Assembly: GCA_050246945.1 (NCBI GenBank)
Contig: JBFWVC010000013.1
Coordinates: forward strand, 62,001 to 126,000
Direction of reading: 5' to 3'
DNA length: 64,000 nucleotides
Source of the DNA: JAEUMD01 sp050246945
GTDB taxonomy: Bacteria > Pseudomonadota > Alphaproteobacteria > Rhizobiales > Hyphomicrobiaceae
Positions 9,742 to 17,982 of this stretch are shown here, one piece after another. Made by a program: the position numbers and the translations under genes. Below the pieces are notes generated by a model that searched no databases, was not told the DNA's origin, and was given only the letters and a program-made list of their open reading frames with translations. Positions within the stretch are counted from its first letter, which is position 1, and each line of letters opens with the position of its first letter.

Positions 9742-10299
9742 CTATCCCGGAGGGGGGACAGATTCATAACCCGTCATGTGGAGAAGCCAAGTCCTCACAT
9801 ATGCCGCAAGCGAGGCCAGGACCAGGCTCGCCGTCACCCAGATCAGCACCGACCGCAGCAAACCGAGGCCCAGCTGGAATCCCTCATCGGCCATGACGAC
9901 TGCGGCCAGCAGAATTTGAAATACCGTGTTGAACTTCGATACGACGAGGGGATGAATGTGGACGGGATTGGCGAGAAGCCACGACAGTACGACACCGATA
10001 ACGATGAGAACGTCGCGCGATACGACGGCGATGACGAGCCAAAGTGGAAGTTGCGTGCCTACCCCCAGCGCGATGAAGATGCATACCAGCAGCAGCTTGT
10101 CGGCCAGCGGATCGAGGTAGGCTCCCAGTTCCGTCGTCCAGCCGAAGCGCTTGGCCAGATAGCCGTCCACGCCGTCGGAAATGCCTGCGATCACGAACAG
10201 GAAAAACGCAGCCTGCATCTCGCCTGAAAGCAGGAGCCAGAAGACGACAGGCACCAAGATGACCCGGCCAAGCGTGATGAAATTGGGTAGGTTAGACAC
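9742..10299 (-). CDS. CDP-alcohol phosphatidyltransferase (PgsA-like)
   Basis: 185 residues with four to five membrane helices. The catalytic motif DG-x2-A-x9-G-x3-D-x3-D is complete: D45, G46, A49, K50 (Lys instead of the common Arg), G59, D63 and D67. The N-terminal NLPNFITLGRVILVP is characteristic of phosphatidylglycerophosphate synthases, which join CDP-diacylglycerol and glycerol-3-phosphate at the inner membrane. Related bacteria often carry a second CDP-alcohol transferase, so the acceptor could differ from glycerol phosphate. It lies 57 bases upstream of the AI-2E permease on the same strand. Confidence 0.86.
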   Translation of the reverse strand: MSNLPNFITLGRVILVPVVFWLLLSGEMQAAFFLFVIAGISDGVDGYLAKRFGWTTELGAYLDPLADKLLLVCIFIALGVGTQLPLWLVIAVVSRDVLIVIGVVLSWLLANPVHIHPLVVSKFNTVFQILLAAVVMADEGFQLGLGLLRSVLIWVTASLVLASLAAYVRTWLLHMTGYESVPPPG

Positions 10300-10362
10300 T
10301 CTCGACCTGATCCATTGACCTCATTCCAGCAGGTGCCTGCCGGCGTCCCCTTAACGCAGGAG

Positions 10363-10374
10363 TGCAAGCTTGCA
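10363..10374. promoter_or_regulatory. Perfect 12-bp palindrome upstream of the pgsA-like gene
   Basis: TGCAAGCTTGCA is fully self-complementary and lies 64 bases upstream of the PgsA-like start. A second TTGCAAGCT half-site begins at 10389, 26 bases away. Such a paired palindrome could be a repressor or activator site for the minus-strand operon. No regulator can be named from the sequence. Confidence 0.3.
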
Positions 10375-10480
10375 AATCGGGCGATGTGTTGCAAGCTGGT
10401 ACCTGGGGCAGGTCAGGTTTTGTTCGAATCACGTCAGGCCGTCGCCGCCGGCTCAATCTGCTTGTGCGAGAGCCTCAATT

Positions 10481-10531
10481 GCGTCTTCGATCGAAGCATG
10501 AGCGCTTCCATCTCAGCCACGCAGGCTCCAG
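10481..10531 (+). repeat. Dispersed repeat R1, copy a
   Basis: Divergent copy of a ~50-base intergenic repeat also found at 23264-23315, 23330-23382, 54525-54578 and 54593-54645. Shared parts are the GAAGCATGA...GCTTCC stem-loop followed by ATCTCAGCC and CAGGCTC. It lies in the 280-base gap between the DUF2066 gene and the pgsA-like gene. Confidence 0.65.
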
Positions 10532-10579
10532 GACGACCGAAGCGTATGTGGATCGGTACGCCGGTCGGAGACCAGGCGT

Positions 10580-11737
10580 TCAGAAACTTGAGCGCAGGAA
10601 CCAGTTGCCGCCGATGTTGCGCAGGCTGAGCCCTCGAGCTGCCAGGGCATCGGCGAGCGCGGGACCGCCACCAGGGAAGCTCACCTGGAGATCAGCGCCT
10701 CGCGCGGACACGGCGTCGACCTGAACATCTGAGACGCCAGGGGTCTCGCGCACACGCGTATGAACGTCGGTCCATTCCGCCAAGCCCTGGAATTCCACTT
10801 GCATGCGGACCGGCTCGCCACCTGCCGAAAGAGCCGCCACGCCGCCATAACGCTGCGCCTTTACCGCTTTCCAGCGCCCCTCGATGACGCCCATCGAGAC
10901 GACGGCCGCCAGCTCCATCGAGTAGCCTACATCGCCGTCATACAAGCGATAGCTGCGCTTCAGATTGAATGGCCCGACCGCGTCGCGTCCGGCGAGCGTG
11001 ACATGCACGCGGTGGCCGGGCTGATCGACCTCGGCGATCGCAACGATCACGCTCTCGCCGCCGTACTCGTTGGCGAGCACACGGTTGGCACTTTCATCGC
11101 CAGCGACGAGCATGTTGAGCGTGTCATCGTGGACGAACGGCTTGATTTCAGCAAGCTTCAGCGGCGTCAATGCATTCATCAAATCGAGGTCGCGCCAGAT
11201 GTCGAGCCAGGCGTTGGCGACGCTGCCGGAACGGGCCAGCTTGCCACCCTCTCTGACGGCAGCGACTAGCACCACCTCGGACGCCTGTTCTTCTATGAAT
11301 GGCACGGCCTCTCGGCGCAGAAGGTTGCGAACGGCGTCGGCACGGAAGGAGAAGTCGAGGCTGGCAATGTACTCAGTCGTCGAGTTGCGTTCGGAGCGGA
11401 CCACGTAACCGTCCACGAGACCCTGCGGATCGGTCTCCTTGAGCGCCTTCAGCCTGCTGTAGGCCATGACCGGCACGAGACGCTTCAACAGTGATCGGAA
11501 CGCCGACTTTTGTCCTTCAGCGATGGCCTGCTCCTTGGCAGCCACGGCATTGGCCGCTTTCGCCTGGACGGGATAGTTGGCGATGGTGAACACCTTGTCG
11601 TTCGCCGGCCGGGCGAAGGCCGCACCAGATGAAAGCACCGCCGCTAGAGCAACTGTCATGGCCGCACCGAGCGCAACGATACCGCTCCACTGACGACGCT
11701 CTCGCCGACGTGTCCCGCCCCTGTTCATCATGGTCAT
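10580..11737 (-). CDS. DUF2066 domain exported protein
   Basis: 385 residues from MTMMNRGGTRR, chosen because GGAGGGGA lies about eight bases upstream. A signal peptide is clear: arginine-rich start, hydrophobic VALGAAMTVALAAVLSSGAAF and cleavage after AFA. The region VQAKAANAVAAKEQAIAEGQKSAF matches the N-terminal pattern of DUF2066, a family of periplasmic proteins of unknown function usually near hda and phospholipid synthesis genes. That is the same neighbourhood as here. A second repeat-like beta-rich region runs through the C-terminal half. Role unknown; envelope localisation is inferred from the signal peptide. Confidence 0.78.
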   Translation of the reverse strand: MTMMNRGGTRRRERRQWSGIVALGAAMTVALAAVLSSGAAFARPANDKVFTIANYPVQAKAANAVAAKEQAIAEGQKSAFRSLLKRLVPVMAYSRLKALKETDPQGLVDGYVVRSERNSTTEYIASLDFSFRADAVRNLLRREAVPFIEEQASEVVLVAAVREGGKLARSGSVANAWLDIWRDLDLMNALTPLKLAEIKPFVHDDTLNMLVAGDESANRVLANEYGGESVIVAIAEVDQPGHRVHVTLAGRDAVGPFNLKRSYRLYDGDVGYSMELAAVVSMGVIEGRWKAVKAQRYGGVAALSAGGEPVRMQVEFQGLAEWTDVHTRVRETPGVSDVQVDAVSARGADLQVSFPGGGPALADALAARGLSLRNIGGNWFLRSSF

Positions 11738-12081
11738 CGTTCCAATTCCCCTCCGATGCGTACCGCATGCTCGCCGGAACCTCCGCATCGCACCCTGTTA
11801 CTTGACCTCATCTTGGCAGAGCGGATCGAAGGCGCACACAGCCCTTCTTTCTGGTTTGCCAACGCGGAGTGCCCCGACCATGGGAACGTATTCGGTTCCT
11901 GTCCACGGTTGCCGTGACGCAGCCGGGCTCTGCCATGTTGCGGCCTCGTTCCCGACCTGCTACGACCCCGCATCTCCCGCCTCTTTCGGGCGAAAGTAAG
12001 GGGTTTTCGCCAGCCTGACCGCGCTGATCGGCGCCGCCGGGGCGAGGCCCGATGCCGCAGGCCGCATGCACCCGAGGCACC
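11738..12081. other. Divergent intergenic region between the DUF2066 gene and purM
   Basis: 344 bases with genes reading away on both sides, so both promoters should lie here. I see no credible small gene and no clear purine riboswitch aptamer. Confidence 0.5.
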
Positions 12082-13212
12082 ATGGCTGAAAACCAGAAAC
12101 CGGCCGCCCCGCCCATCACATATCGTGATTCCGGCGTCGACATCGACACGGGCAACGCCCTTGTGCAGGCCATCAAGCCTATGGTCAAGGCGACGCGCAG
12201 GCCCGGCGCGGATGCGGATCTGGGCGGTTTCGGCGGGCTTTTCGATCTGAAGGGTGCGGGCTTTGTCGACCCGATCCTGGTTGCCGCCAACGACGGCGTG
12301 GGAACCAAGCTCAAGATCGCGATCGATACGGGCAGCCACGACACGATCGGCATCGACCTGGTCGCCATGTGCGTCAACGATCTCGTGGTGCAAGCAGCAG
12401 AGCCGCTGTTCTTCCTGGACTATTTCGCCTGTGGAAAGCTCGAACTCGGGGTCGCGCAAGCGGTCATCACGGGAATTGCGGAAGGCTGCCGGATGGCGGG
12501 AGCCGCCCTGATCGGCGGCGAAACTGCCGAAATGCCCGGCATGTACCAGGATGGAGACTACGACCTCGCAGGCTTCGCAGTGGGCGCCGCGGAGCGCGGA
12601 GAGCTTCTGCCGCGTGGCGATATAGCCGAGGGTGACGTGCTGATCGGACTAGCGTCATCTGGCGTGCATTCGAACGGCTACTCGCTGGTGCGGCGCCTCG
12701 TGAAGGAGGCGGGACTCGACTGGCACACACCGGCACCGTTCGCGAATGACACGAGCATGGCGACAGCGTTGCTGACTCCGACTCGCATCTATGTAAAGCC
12801 GCTATTGGCAGCATTGCGCGCAACGGGTGGCGGCGGCGCGAGCGGGGCAATCAAGGCACTTTCCCACATCACCGGCGGGGGGCTTTCGGAAAACCTGCCG
12901 CGCGTGCTGCCAGTGACGGTCGCCGCGCACATCGACCTGGACAAGATCGCGGTGCCGGCGGTGTTCGGCTGGCTGGCCAAGACTGGGCGGCTCGATTCGA
13001 GCGAAATGCTGCGGACCTTCAACTGCGGGATCGGAATGGTCGCGGTTGCCGATGCCCGACGCGCCAGCGACGTGATGAGTGCGCTGGCCGATGCCGGCGA
13101 GGCGCCCGTCGTGATCGGCACAATAATTCCGCCGACGGGCGAGAGATCGGAGGCGAAGGGCAAGGGCGACGCCTGGGCTGTCCACTACACCGGTGCGCTG
13201 GAGCTGGCATAA
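12082..13212 (+). CDS. purM: Phosphoribosylformylglycinamidine cyclo-ligase
   Basis: 376 residues from MAENQKPAAPPITY, with GAGG just upstream; an in-frame ATG at 12052 adds ten residues unlike the family. TYRDSGVDIDTGNALVQAIKP is the standard PurM start. Metal and ATP-binding elements follow: ANDGVGTKLKIA, DLVAMCVNDL, LIGGETAEMPGMY and GLASSGVHSNGYSLVR. It closes the imidazole ring of AIR in an ATP-dependent step, the fifth step of purine synthesis. purN follows on the same strand but is separated by 237 bases, most of it a palindromic repeat element, instead of the usual tight spacing. Confidence 0.96.
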   Translation: MAENQKPAAPPITYRDSGVDIDTGNALVQAIKPMVKATRRPGADADLGGFGGLFDLKGAGFVDPILVAANDGVGTKLKIAIDTGSHDTIGIDLVAMCVNDLVVQAAEPLFFLDYFACGKLELGVAQAVITGIAEGCRMAGAALIGGETAEMPGMYQDGDYDLAGFAVGAAERGELLPRGDIAEGDVLIGLASSGVHSNGYSLVRRLVKEAGLDWHTPAPFANDTSMATALLTPTRIYVKPLLAALRATGGGGASGAIKALSHITGGGLSENLPRVLPVTVAAHIDLDKIAVPAVFGWLAKTGRLDSSEMLRTFNCGIGMVAVADARRASDVMSALADAGEAPVVIGTIIPPTGERSEAKGKGDAWAVHYTGALELA

Positions 13213-13255
13213 CGAGGGGATGCGCCGGCGCGCACATTGCCGCGAGATGCAGCGA

Positions 13256-13424
13256 CTAGTGTCCAGTCTCACAAATACCGACCCCATTGCCGCACCTTCG
13301 CCCCGGTATTTGTGAGACTGGAGGACACTAGCTCAGTCAATAACTTAGAGTGGTGCTTGTCTCGCAATTGCCGACGAAGAACCCTGCCGCGGTGTTGGTC
13401 GGCAATTGCGAGGCACCACACTAG
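13256..13424. repeat. 169-bp double-palindrome element between purM and purN
   Basis: The unit starts CTAGTGT and ends ACACTAG (terminal inverted repeats). It holds two long hairpins. The first pairs 13256-13280 with 13304-13331 (25 bp, three-base bulge). The second pairs 13350-13356 plus 13361-13375 with 13398-13412 plus 13413-13419 (22 bp, four-base bulge). No protein is encoded. It looks like a MITE- or REP-like element, but no second copy is present in this window to prove mobility. Confidence 0.7.
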
Positions 13425-13449
13425 CATGGCGAGAGAAGGCGGGTTGCAC

Positions 13450-14106
13450 ATGAAGAAGTTGCGCGTTGGCGTTCTCATCTCCGGACGGGGATCCAACATG
13501 GTGTCGCTGATCGACGCGGCACGCGCACCCGACTACCCCGCAGAAATCGTTACGGTCATTTCCAACAGACCGACCGCCGGAGGGCTGAAGCTGGCCCAGG
13601 ACGCAGGCATCCCGACCGTCGTGATCGATCACAAACAGTACGCCACGCGGATGGCATTCGAGGCCAAGCTGCATCTGGCGCTGCTCGACGCTGGCGTTGA
13701 ACTGATCTGCAGCGCCGGGTTCATGCGAATGCTTACGGGCGGGTTCGTCGACCGCTGGAAGAACCGGCAGCTCAACATCCACCCCTCTCTGCTGCCCGCA
13801 TTTCCGGGACTCGATACGCACGAGCGGGCGCTGAGGGAGGGCGTTCGGATCCACGGCTGCACGGTACACTTCGTCCGCCTGGAGATGGACACCGGGCCGA
13901 TCGTGGCACAGGCCGCGGTTGCCGTGCTGGCGGGCGACACGCCCGATACGCTTGCAGCCCGGGTGCTCGAAGCCGAGCACAAGCTCTACCCCCATGCCCT
14001 GCGGCTCGTTGCCTCGGGCGCAGTGCGGGTCAGCGACGAGGAGATCCGGTTCGCGCCCCCGACCGATACGCCGGCGCCCCTGTTCAGCCCTGCGCTGAAG
14101 CCCTGA
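13450..14106 (+). CDS. purN: Phosphoribosylglycinamide formyltransferase
   Basis: 218 residues from MKKLRVGVLISGRGSNM, with an AAGGCGGG ribosome site upstream; an in-frame ATG at 13426 is also possible. Catalytic features are present: NIHPSLLPAFPGLDTHERAL contains the conserved Asn and His, and GCTVHFVRLEMDTGPIVAQ the catalytic Asp. It transfers a formyl group from 10-formyl-tetrahydrofolate to GAR in purine synthesis. It probably shares transcription with purM, although the double hairpin between them could weaken or process the message. Confidence 0.95.
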   Translation: MKKLRVGVLISGRGSNMVSLIDAARAPDYPAEIVTVISNRPTAGGLKLAQDAGIPTVVIDHKQYATRMAFEAKLHLALLDAGVELICSAGFMRMLTGGFVDRWKNRQLNIHPSLLPAFPGLDTHERALREGVRIHGCTVHFVRLEMDTGPIVAQAAVAVLAGDTPDTLAARVLEAEHKLYPHALRLVASGAVRVSDEEIRFAPPTDTPAPLFSPALKP

Positions 14107-14178
14107 GCCTTGCGTGAGCCAGCAACGAAGTGCGGCGCACTCGGCGCTCGCAAGGCGCCGTAACCGCTCGGCTTTTTT
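14107..14178 (+). terminator. Possible terminator after purN
   Basis: An 8-bp stem, GCCTTGCG at 14107-14114 with CGCAAGGC at 14149-14156, is followed by a run of six T at 14173-14178. The loop is long and the T run is offset, so confidence is moderate. Confidence 0.4.
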
Positions 14179-14588
14179 GCGCTCGATCAATTTCAGTGCG
14201 GCAAGCTGCGCAGTGGCTATCCACCGATTAACCAGTCAATGCCATCGCGGTCGCCACCAGTTCCAGGCAAAGCTACAGGGAATTGGACGTGGCTCGCGCG
14301 CCAGTATCGGGAACCAAAGTTGCATTTACTTGATCAGTCAGGTGGACTTCGCATGAATTGGGGTGCTACGGGAGCGCGATTGCACGGCTGTTCCCGCCGA
14401 AACATACAAAGCGCGCGCAGCCTACTACTTGGTAAGCCGCCAAATAAGAGCGGCAGCAACGCCGCGCGCTGTGCAAGGGAGGCGACCTCGTACGAGGGCC
14501 CAGTGAATAGAGGGACCATGGAGAAGGCGACTGCGTCCGGAATGGCGTGAGACCCACGCGGCCTGCGCACGACTTGGAGACAACGTAA
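14179..14588. other. Intergenic region upstream of the cytochrome P450 gene
   Basis: About 410 bases before the P450 start. It is somewhat less GC-rich than the flanking genes and probably holds the P450 promoter. Short open frames have no recognisable product. Confidence 0.4.
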
Positions 14589-15950
14589 ATGAACGCCGTA
14601 GACACGCACGCCCAGCTGCTTGGCGAGGAAGAGAGCATCTGGTTCAAGCTGACGCCTCTGCTCAAGGGCAACACCGAAAATCCGATGCGCATCATGTGCA
14701 TGATGGCCGAGCGCTATGGACCGGTTATTCCCGTCAACATGGGATCGGAGCGTGTCGTGCTCATTTCGGAGCCAGAACTCTTCAAGCACGTGCTCGTCAG
14801 CAAGGCGGACAACTACATCAAGTATTTCGACGGACTGAAGCCGATCTTTGGAAAGTCGATGATCACCAACGACGGTGCGCTCTGGCAGAAAATCCGCATG
14901 CCGCAGCAGCCTGCGTTCCATCCCGACGCCTTCGCCGACTACATTCCCTTCTTCACCGCCGCCATCAAACAGAAGATGGGGCAGTGGGCCGAATACGCCA
15001 AGTCGGGCGAGAGTTTCGAGATGGTCGAGCAAACCTGGACGCTCGCCGCCGACATGATCTGCAAGGCGCTGTTCGACCGGGACATGCCATTCAATCCGCA
15101 CGTCGTCTTCAAGTATGTGAAGACCTACACGAACGTGCAGGAGCACAAGGGCATCCGCGAGAAGAAGAAATCGGGCGACACCTACGAGGTGACCGAGTTT
15201 GATGCAGCCAAGGCGATGCAGGCGTGGGCCGACGTGCCGCCGGCTGTCATCGCGGCGAACCCGCGCGACCAGCGTGAGAAGACGCTTCTCAAGCTCATCG
15301 AGGATTGCGTCGCCGATCCCAGCATCCCGGAGTTCGACCGGCAGCAGGCGATCGACGAAATCAAGCAATACCTGTGGGCAGGCACTGAGACCACCGCACT
15401 CACGCTCGCATGGGCGCTCTACCTGCTTTCGCTCCATCCGGAGGCGGCAGCGCGCGTCATCAAGGAAAGCGAGGAAGTGTTGGGTGATCGCGAGCCGACG
15501 GCGGCCGATTACACCGCTCTCATCTACACGCGCTCGGTCATTCAGGAGACCATGAGGCTTTACCCGCCGGTTTGGGGTCTCATCCGCGTCGCCGCGCGGG
15601 ACGACGTGATCGGCGGAAAGGAAATCAAAGCGGGCGACCGCATCGTGCTGTTCGGCTACTCGGCGCATCACAATCCGCGTTTCTGGGACGAGCCGGAGGA
15701 GTTCCGCCCAGAGCGCTGGATGGACAAATCCGCCAAGCGTCAGGTGAAGTACTCCTATATCCCGTTCGGCGCGGGCAAGCGCTCGTGCATCGGCGGTGCG
15801 ATGAGCCAGGTTGAGAACACGCTGGCGCTGGCGCTTCTGCTGCGCCGCTTCCGCCCCGAGTATGTCGGGCCCAATCCGGCTGGCATCAACGCCACCGTGA
15901 CGCTTACTCCCAAGGGCGGCCTCATGTTCAAGATGCACGAGCTCAACTGA
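14589..15950 (+). CDS. Cytochrome P450 monooxygenase
   Basis: 453 residues. The heme-binding loop FGAGKRSCIGG places the thiolate Cys at residue 400. The I-helix oxygen-activation motif AGTETTA and the K-helix ETMRLYPP (ExxR) are intact, followed by FRPERW. No membrane anchor is seen. The family inserts one oxygen atom into lipids, terpenes or xenobiotics using electrons from partner proteins. No ferredoxin or reductase gene is adjacent, so redox partners must be elsewhere. The sequence resembles CYP4/CYP102-type heme domains in overall style, which would suggest fatty acid or alkane-like substrates, but this is only an inference. Confidence 0.92.
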   Translation: MNAVDTHAQLLGEEESIWFKLTPLLKGNTENPMRIMCMMAERYGPVIPVNMGSERVVLISEPELFKHVLVSKADNYIKYFDGLKPIFGKSMITNDGALWQKIRMPQQPAFHPDAFADYIPFFTAAIKQKMGQWAEYAKSGESFEMVEQTWTLAADMICKALFDRDMPFNPHVVFKYVKTYTNVQEHKGIREKKKSGDTYEVTEFDAAKAMQAWADVPPAVIAANPRDQREKTLLKLIEDCVADPSIPEFDRQQAIDEIKQYLWAGTETTALTLAWALYLLSLHPEAAARVIKESEEVLGDREPTAADYTALIYTRSVIQETMRLYPPVWGLIRVAARDDVIGGKEIKAGDRIVLFGYSAHHNPRFWDEPEEFRPERWMDKSAKRQVKYSYIPFGAGKRSCIGGAMSQVENTLALALLLRRFRPEYVGPNPAGINATVTLTPKGGLMFKMHELN

Positions 15951-15978
15951 GCCGCGAGCGAATTTTCAGAATTTGCAA

Positions 15979-16010
15979 CAAAACGCCGGCTAGAAAGCGC
16001 GGGCGTTTTG
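15979..16010 (+). terminator. Stem-loop terminator after the P450 gene
   Basis: A perfect 9-bp stem, CAAAACGCC at 15979-15987 and GGCGTTTTG at 16002-16010, with a 14-base loop, lies 28 bases after the P450 stop. Confidence 0.6.
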
Positions 16011-16279
16011 GCTTCTTGAATTGAAGCGCGTTTGCTGCGTGACTTCGTGCCGTTGCGAACATCGGTGACCGACCGGGCTGCCGACACCGAAGATTGTGGG
16101 ATGCAGGATACCAGACTTGCGCACCACAGCGCGTTTTGAGCGCTGACACAGACAATGATAACTTTCATCGCAAGCCGACCGACCTGTCAAACAAGAGCGG
16201 CCCTACCAGCAGCAGCGCCGAAACTTCCGTCGCTCAATGGCCTCAGGCTTCAAACGCGCGACGGTTTGGGAGGATGAAA
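16011..16279. other. Intergenic region between the P450 and DUF302 genes
   Basis: Together with the stem-loop before it, a 329-base gap. It probably holds the promoter of the DUF302 gene. No other structure is evident. Confidence 0.4.
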
Positions 16280-16786
16280 ATGTCGAGATTCATACCCAGT
16301 TTTCTTGCCGGGTTATTCACTGCGATAGTCATCGCGGCAGCAGCTCCAATTGGTAGCGCGTCTGCCGCCGATGTCGAAAAGCGGGGCGATGCATTTGTCA
16401 TTTATCTGCCGGGCAACCTCGAGTTTTTCGAGGTGTTCAACCGGTTGCAATCGGAGATTCTCGCCGCGAATTGGCAGATCACGAATGTTCAGGATATCGA
16501 CGTCGGCATGACGCAGTACGGGCTCACAATCAAGAACAAGGTGATTTCGGCCTGCAAATCACAATTGCTGGCCAAGGCGATCCAGGAGGATCCGTTCATC
16601 TCGCTCGCCGTTCCGTGCAGGTTCACTGTCTTTTCCGACGCGTCGAGCGGCAAAATCGTGGTGGGCTTCCACGATCCCGCGGCAGAGGCAAAAGCATTGG
16701 GCATCAAGAATTATGCGGCGGCCGGGCAAGCAACCGAAGAACTGAAGGCCGTACTCAAGACCATGGCGGATTTCTACGCACAGTGA
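16280..16786 (+). CDS. Exported DUF302 domain protein
   Basis: 168 residues from MSRFIPSFLAG. GGGAGG lies seven bases upstream of this ATG, while an ATG two codons earlier is too close to it. A signal peptide (hydrophobic to about residue 30, cleavage near ASA) precedes a DUF302-like domain: FEVFNRLQSEILAANWQITNVQDIDVGM. DUF302 proteins are small alpha/beta proteins of unknown role, often periplasmic. The gene stands alone between terminators, convergent with ndk. Confidence 0.66.
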   Translation: MSRFIPSFLAGLFTAIVIAAAAPIGSASAADVEKRGDAFVIYLPGNLEFFEVFNRLQSEILAANWQITNVQDIDVGMTQYGLTIKNKVISACKSQLLAKAIQEDPFISLAVPCRFTVFSDASSGKIVVGFHDPAAEAKALGIKNYAAAGQATEELKAVLKTMADFYAQ

Positions 16787-16935
16787 CGGTACCGCATCGG
16801 GATCCCGCTTCATGGAAACATGCACACGATCCAGTCATCTTTTCGCGAACGTCTTCCACTTTCAGGCACCGCGCACTTGAGCCATTCACACCCTGAGGAA
16901 CGCGCCGCGGCAGCCCTTCGACATGTGCGAGGAAA

Positions 16936-17003
16936 ACGGGCGGCACCTGTGGGCACCGCCCGTCAAGGTCATCGTGCGGTAGCGTGGCACCAACCGCACG
17001 ATG
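16936..17003. terminator. Two consecutive strong hairpins after the DUF302 gene
   Basis: Hairpin 1 pairs ACGGGCGG (16936-16943) with CCGCCCGT (16956-16963). Hairpin 2 pairs CATCGTGCGGT (16970-16980) with ACCGCACGATG (16993-17003). They are perfect stems only six bases apart in a 349-base convergent gap that holds no gene. They may act as bidirectional terminators or protect the message 3' end; neither has a clear T run. Confidence 0.5.
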
Positions 17004-17063
17004 AACCGGTTTCGGTCGATCGCGTTGAACCTGATAGACATCACGGCGACTTGATCGAATAAA

Positions 17064-17102
17064 CGGCAGGCTCGGCGTCGCAATGTAACGCCGAGCCTGC
17101 CG
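17064..17102 (-). terminator. Strong stem-loop downstream of ndk
   Basis: A 15-bp perfect stem, 17064-17078 with 17088-17102, and a nine-base loop lie 33 bases beyond the ndk stop. It is symmetrical and could stop transcription from either side of this convergent interval. Confidence 0.65.
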
Positions 17103-17135
17103 ATTGGTTCAATTCTATGCCGGAATTCCGCGTTG

Positions 17136-17558
17136 TCAGCCGACTATCTCGTCGAGACGGAAGTTGAGAGCAATCTCGCGGTCCGCGGAGGCGGGGCTAT
17201 CGGAGCCATGGGTGGAATTCTCACCCTTGGAAACTGCGAACTGCTTGCGGATCGTGCCCTCGGCGGCCTGGGCTGGGTCGGTTGCGCCCATCACCTCGCG
17301 ATACTTCACAATTGCGCCTTCACCTTCCAGCACCTGTAATACGATCGGACCGGAGGTCATGAAGTCCACGAGTTCGCCATAAAACGGGCGCTCCTTGTGC
17401 TCCTCATAGAATTTTTCGGCCTGGGCGCGGGTCCAGCGCACCCGCTTCTGCGCCACGATCCTTAGTCCCGACTTCTCGATAACCGCGTTGATCGCCCCCG
17501 TGAGGTTGCGGCGCGTCGCGTCGGGCTTGATGATGGAAAACGTGCGCTCGATGGCCAT
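17136..17558 (-). CDS. ndk: Nucleoside diphosphate kinase
   Basis: 140 residues from MAIERTFSIIKPD, the standard Ndk N-terminus; an in-frame ATG ten codons earlier is not conserved in style. The catalytic phospho-histidine is H117 in NSTHGSDS, and the nucleotide-binding GTIRKQF precedes it. It moves the gamma phosphate between nucleoside triphosphates and diphosphates to balance NTP and dNTP pools. It is monocistronic here, with its own strong stem-loop downstream. Confidence 0.96.
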   Translation of the reverse strand: MAIERTFSIIKPDATRRNLTGAINAVIEKSGLRIVAQKRVRWTRAQAEKFYEEHKERPFYGELVDFMTSGPIVLQVLEGEGAIVKYREVMGATDPAQAAEGTIRKQFAVSKGENSTHGSDSPASADREIALNFRLDEIVG

Positions 17559-17982
17559 TTCTTGATCTCTCGTTATGCTGAAATTCAACTGGTGGGTCGC
17601 GGCGCCTTATAGCCGTGGGCTCCCTCGCCTTCAAGCGGCCGGGAAGCGGATTTCCGCGACAGGGCATGCGGCTCGCCGTGCAATTGCCCGGATCTTGGGT
17701 TCAACAGAACGGGCTGAACCTCACATCATCGGGCGCACGAAGTCGCGGCGACCGGATGATGGATGTGAAATTTGCGGCCAGTGCCGCAGTCCGCCAACAG
17801 CTGCGTTGCGTCGTGCGGATTGACGCTGGCCAGCGTTCGGCCCAAAAAGTCGCTAATCAGCATTAACGGACCACGCGCAGCGCAAATCGGAATGGGAAAT
17901 CACAAACCAGAATGTGCGGCGGGACAGCAGACCAACCGCCAGGGCACACCCGGAACATGCGAGTGGGGATGAACGGGCCAAC
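17559..17982. other. Divergent intergenic region between ndk and the GYF_2 gene
   Basis: 424 bases that should carry promoters for both directions. No RNA gene, repeat or convincing short gene was seen. Confidence 0.45.

Noticed and set aside
13256..13424. Insertion sequence
   Set aside because: Too short and without a transposase; at most a non-autonomous element.
14334..15938. 534-codon minus-strand open frame
   Set aside because: Antisense of the cytochrome P450 gene, which has a complete heme loop and I/K-helix motifs.
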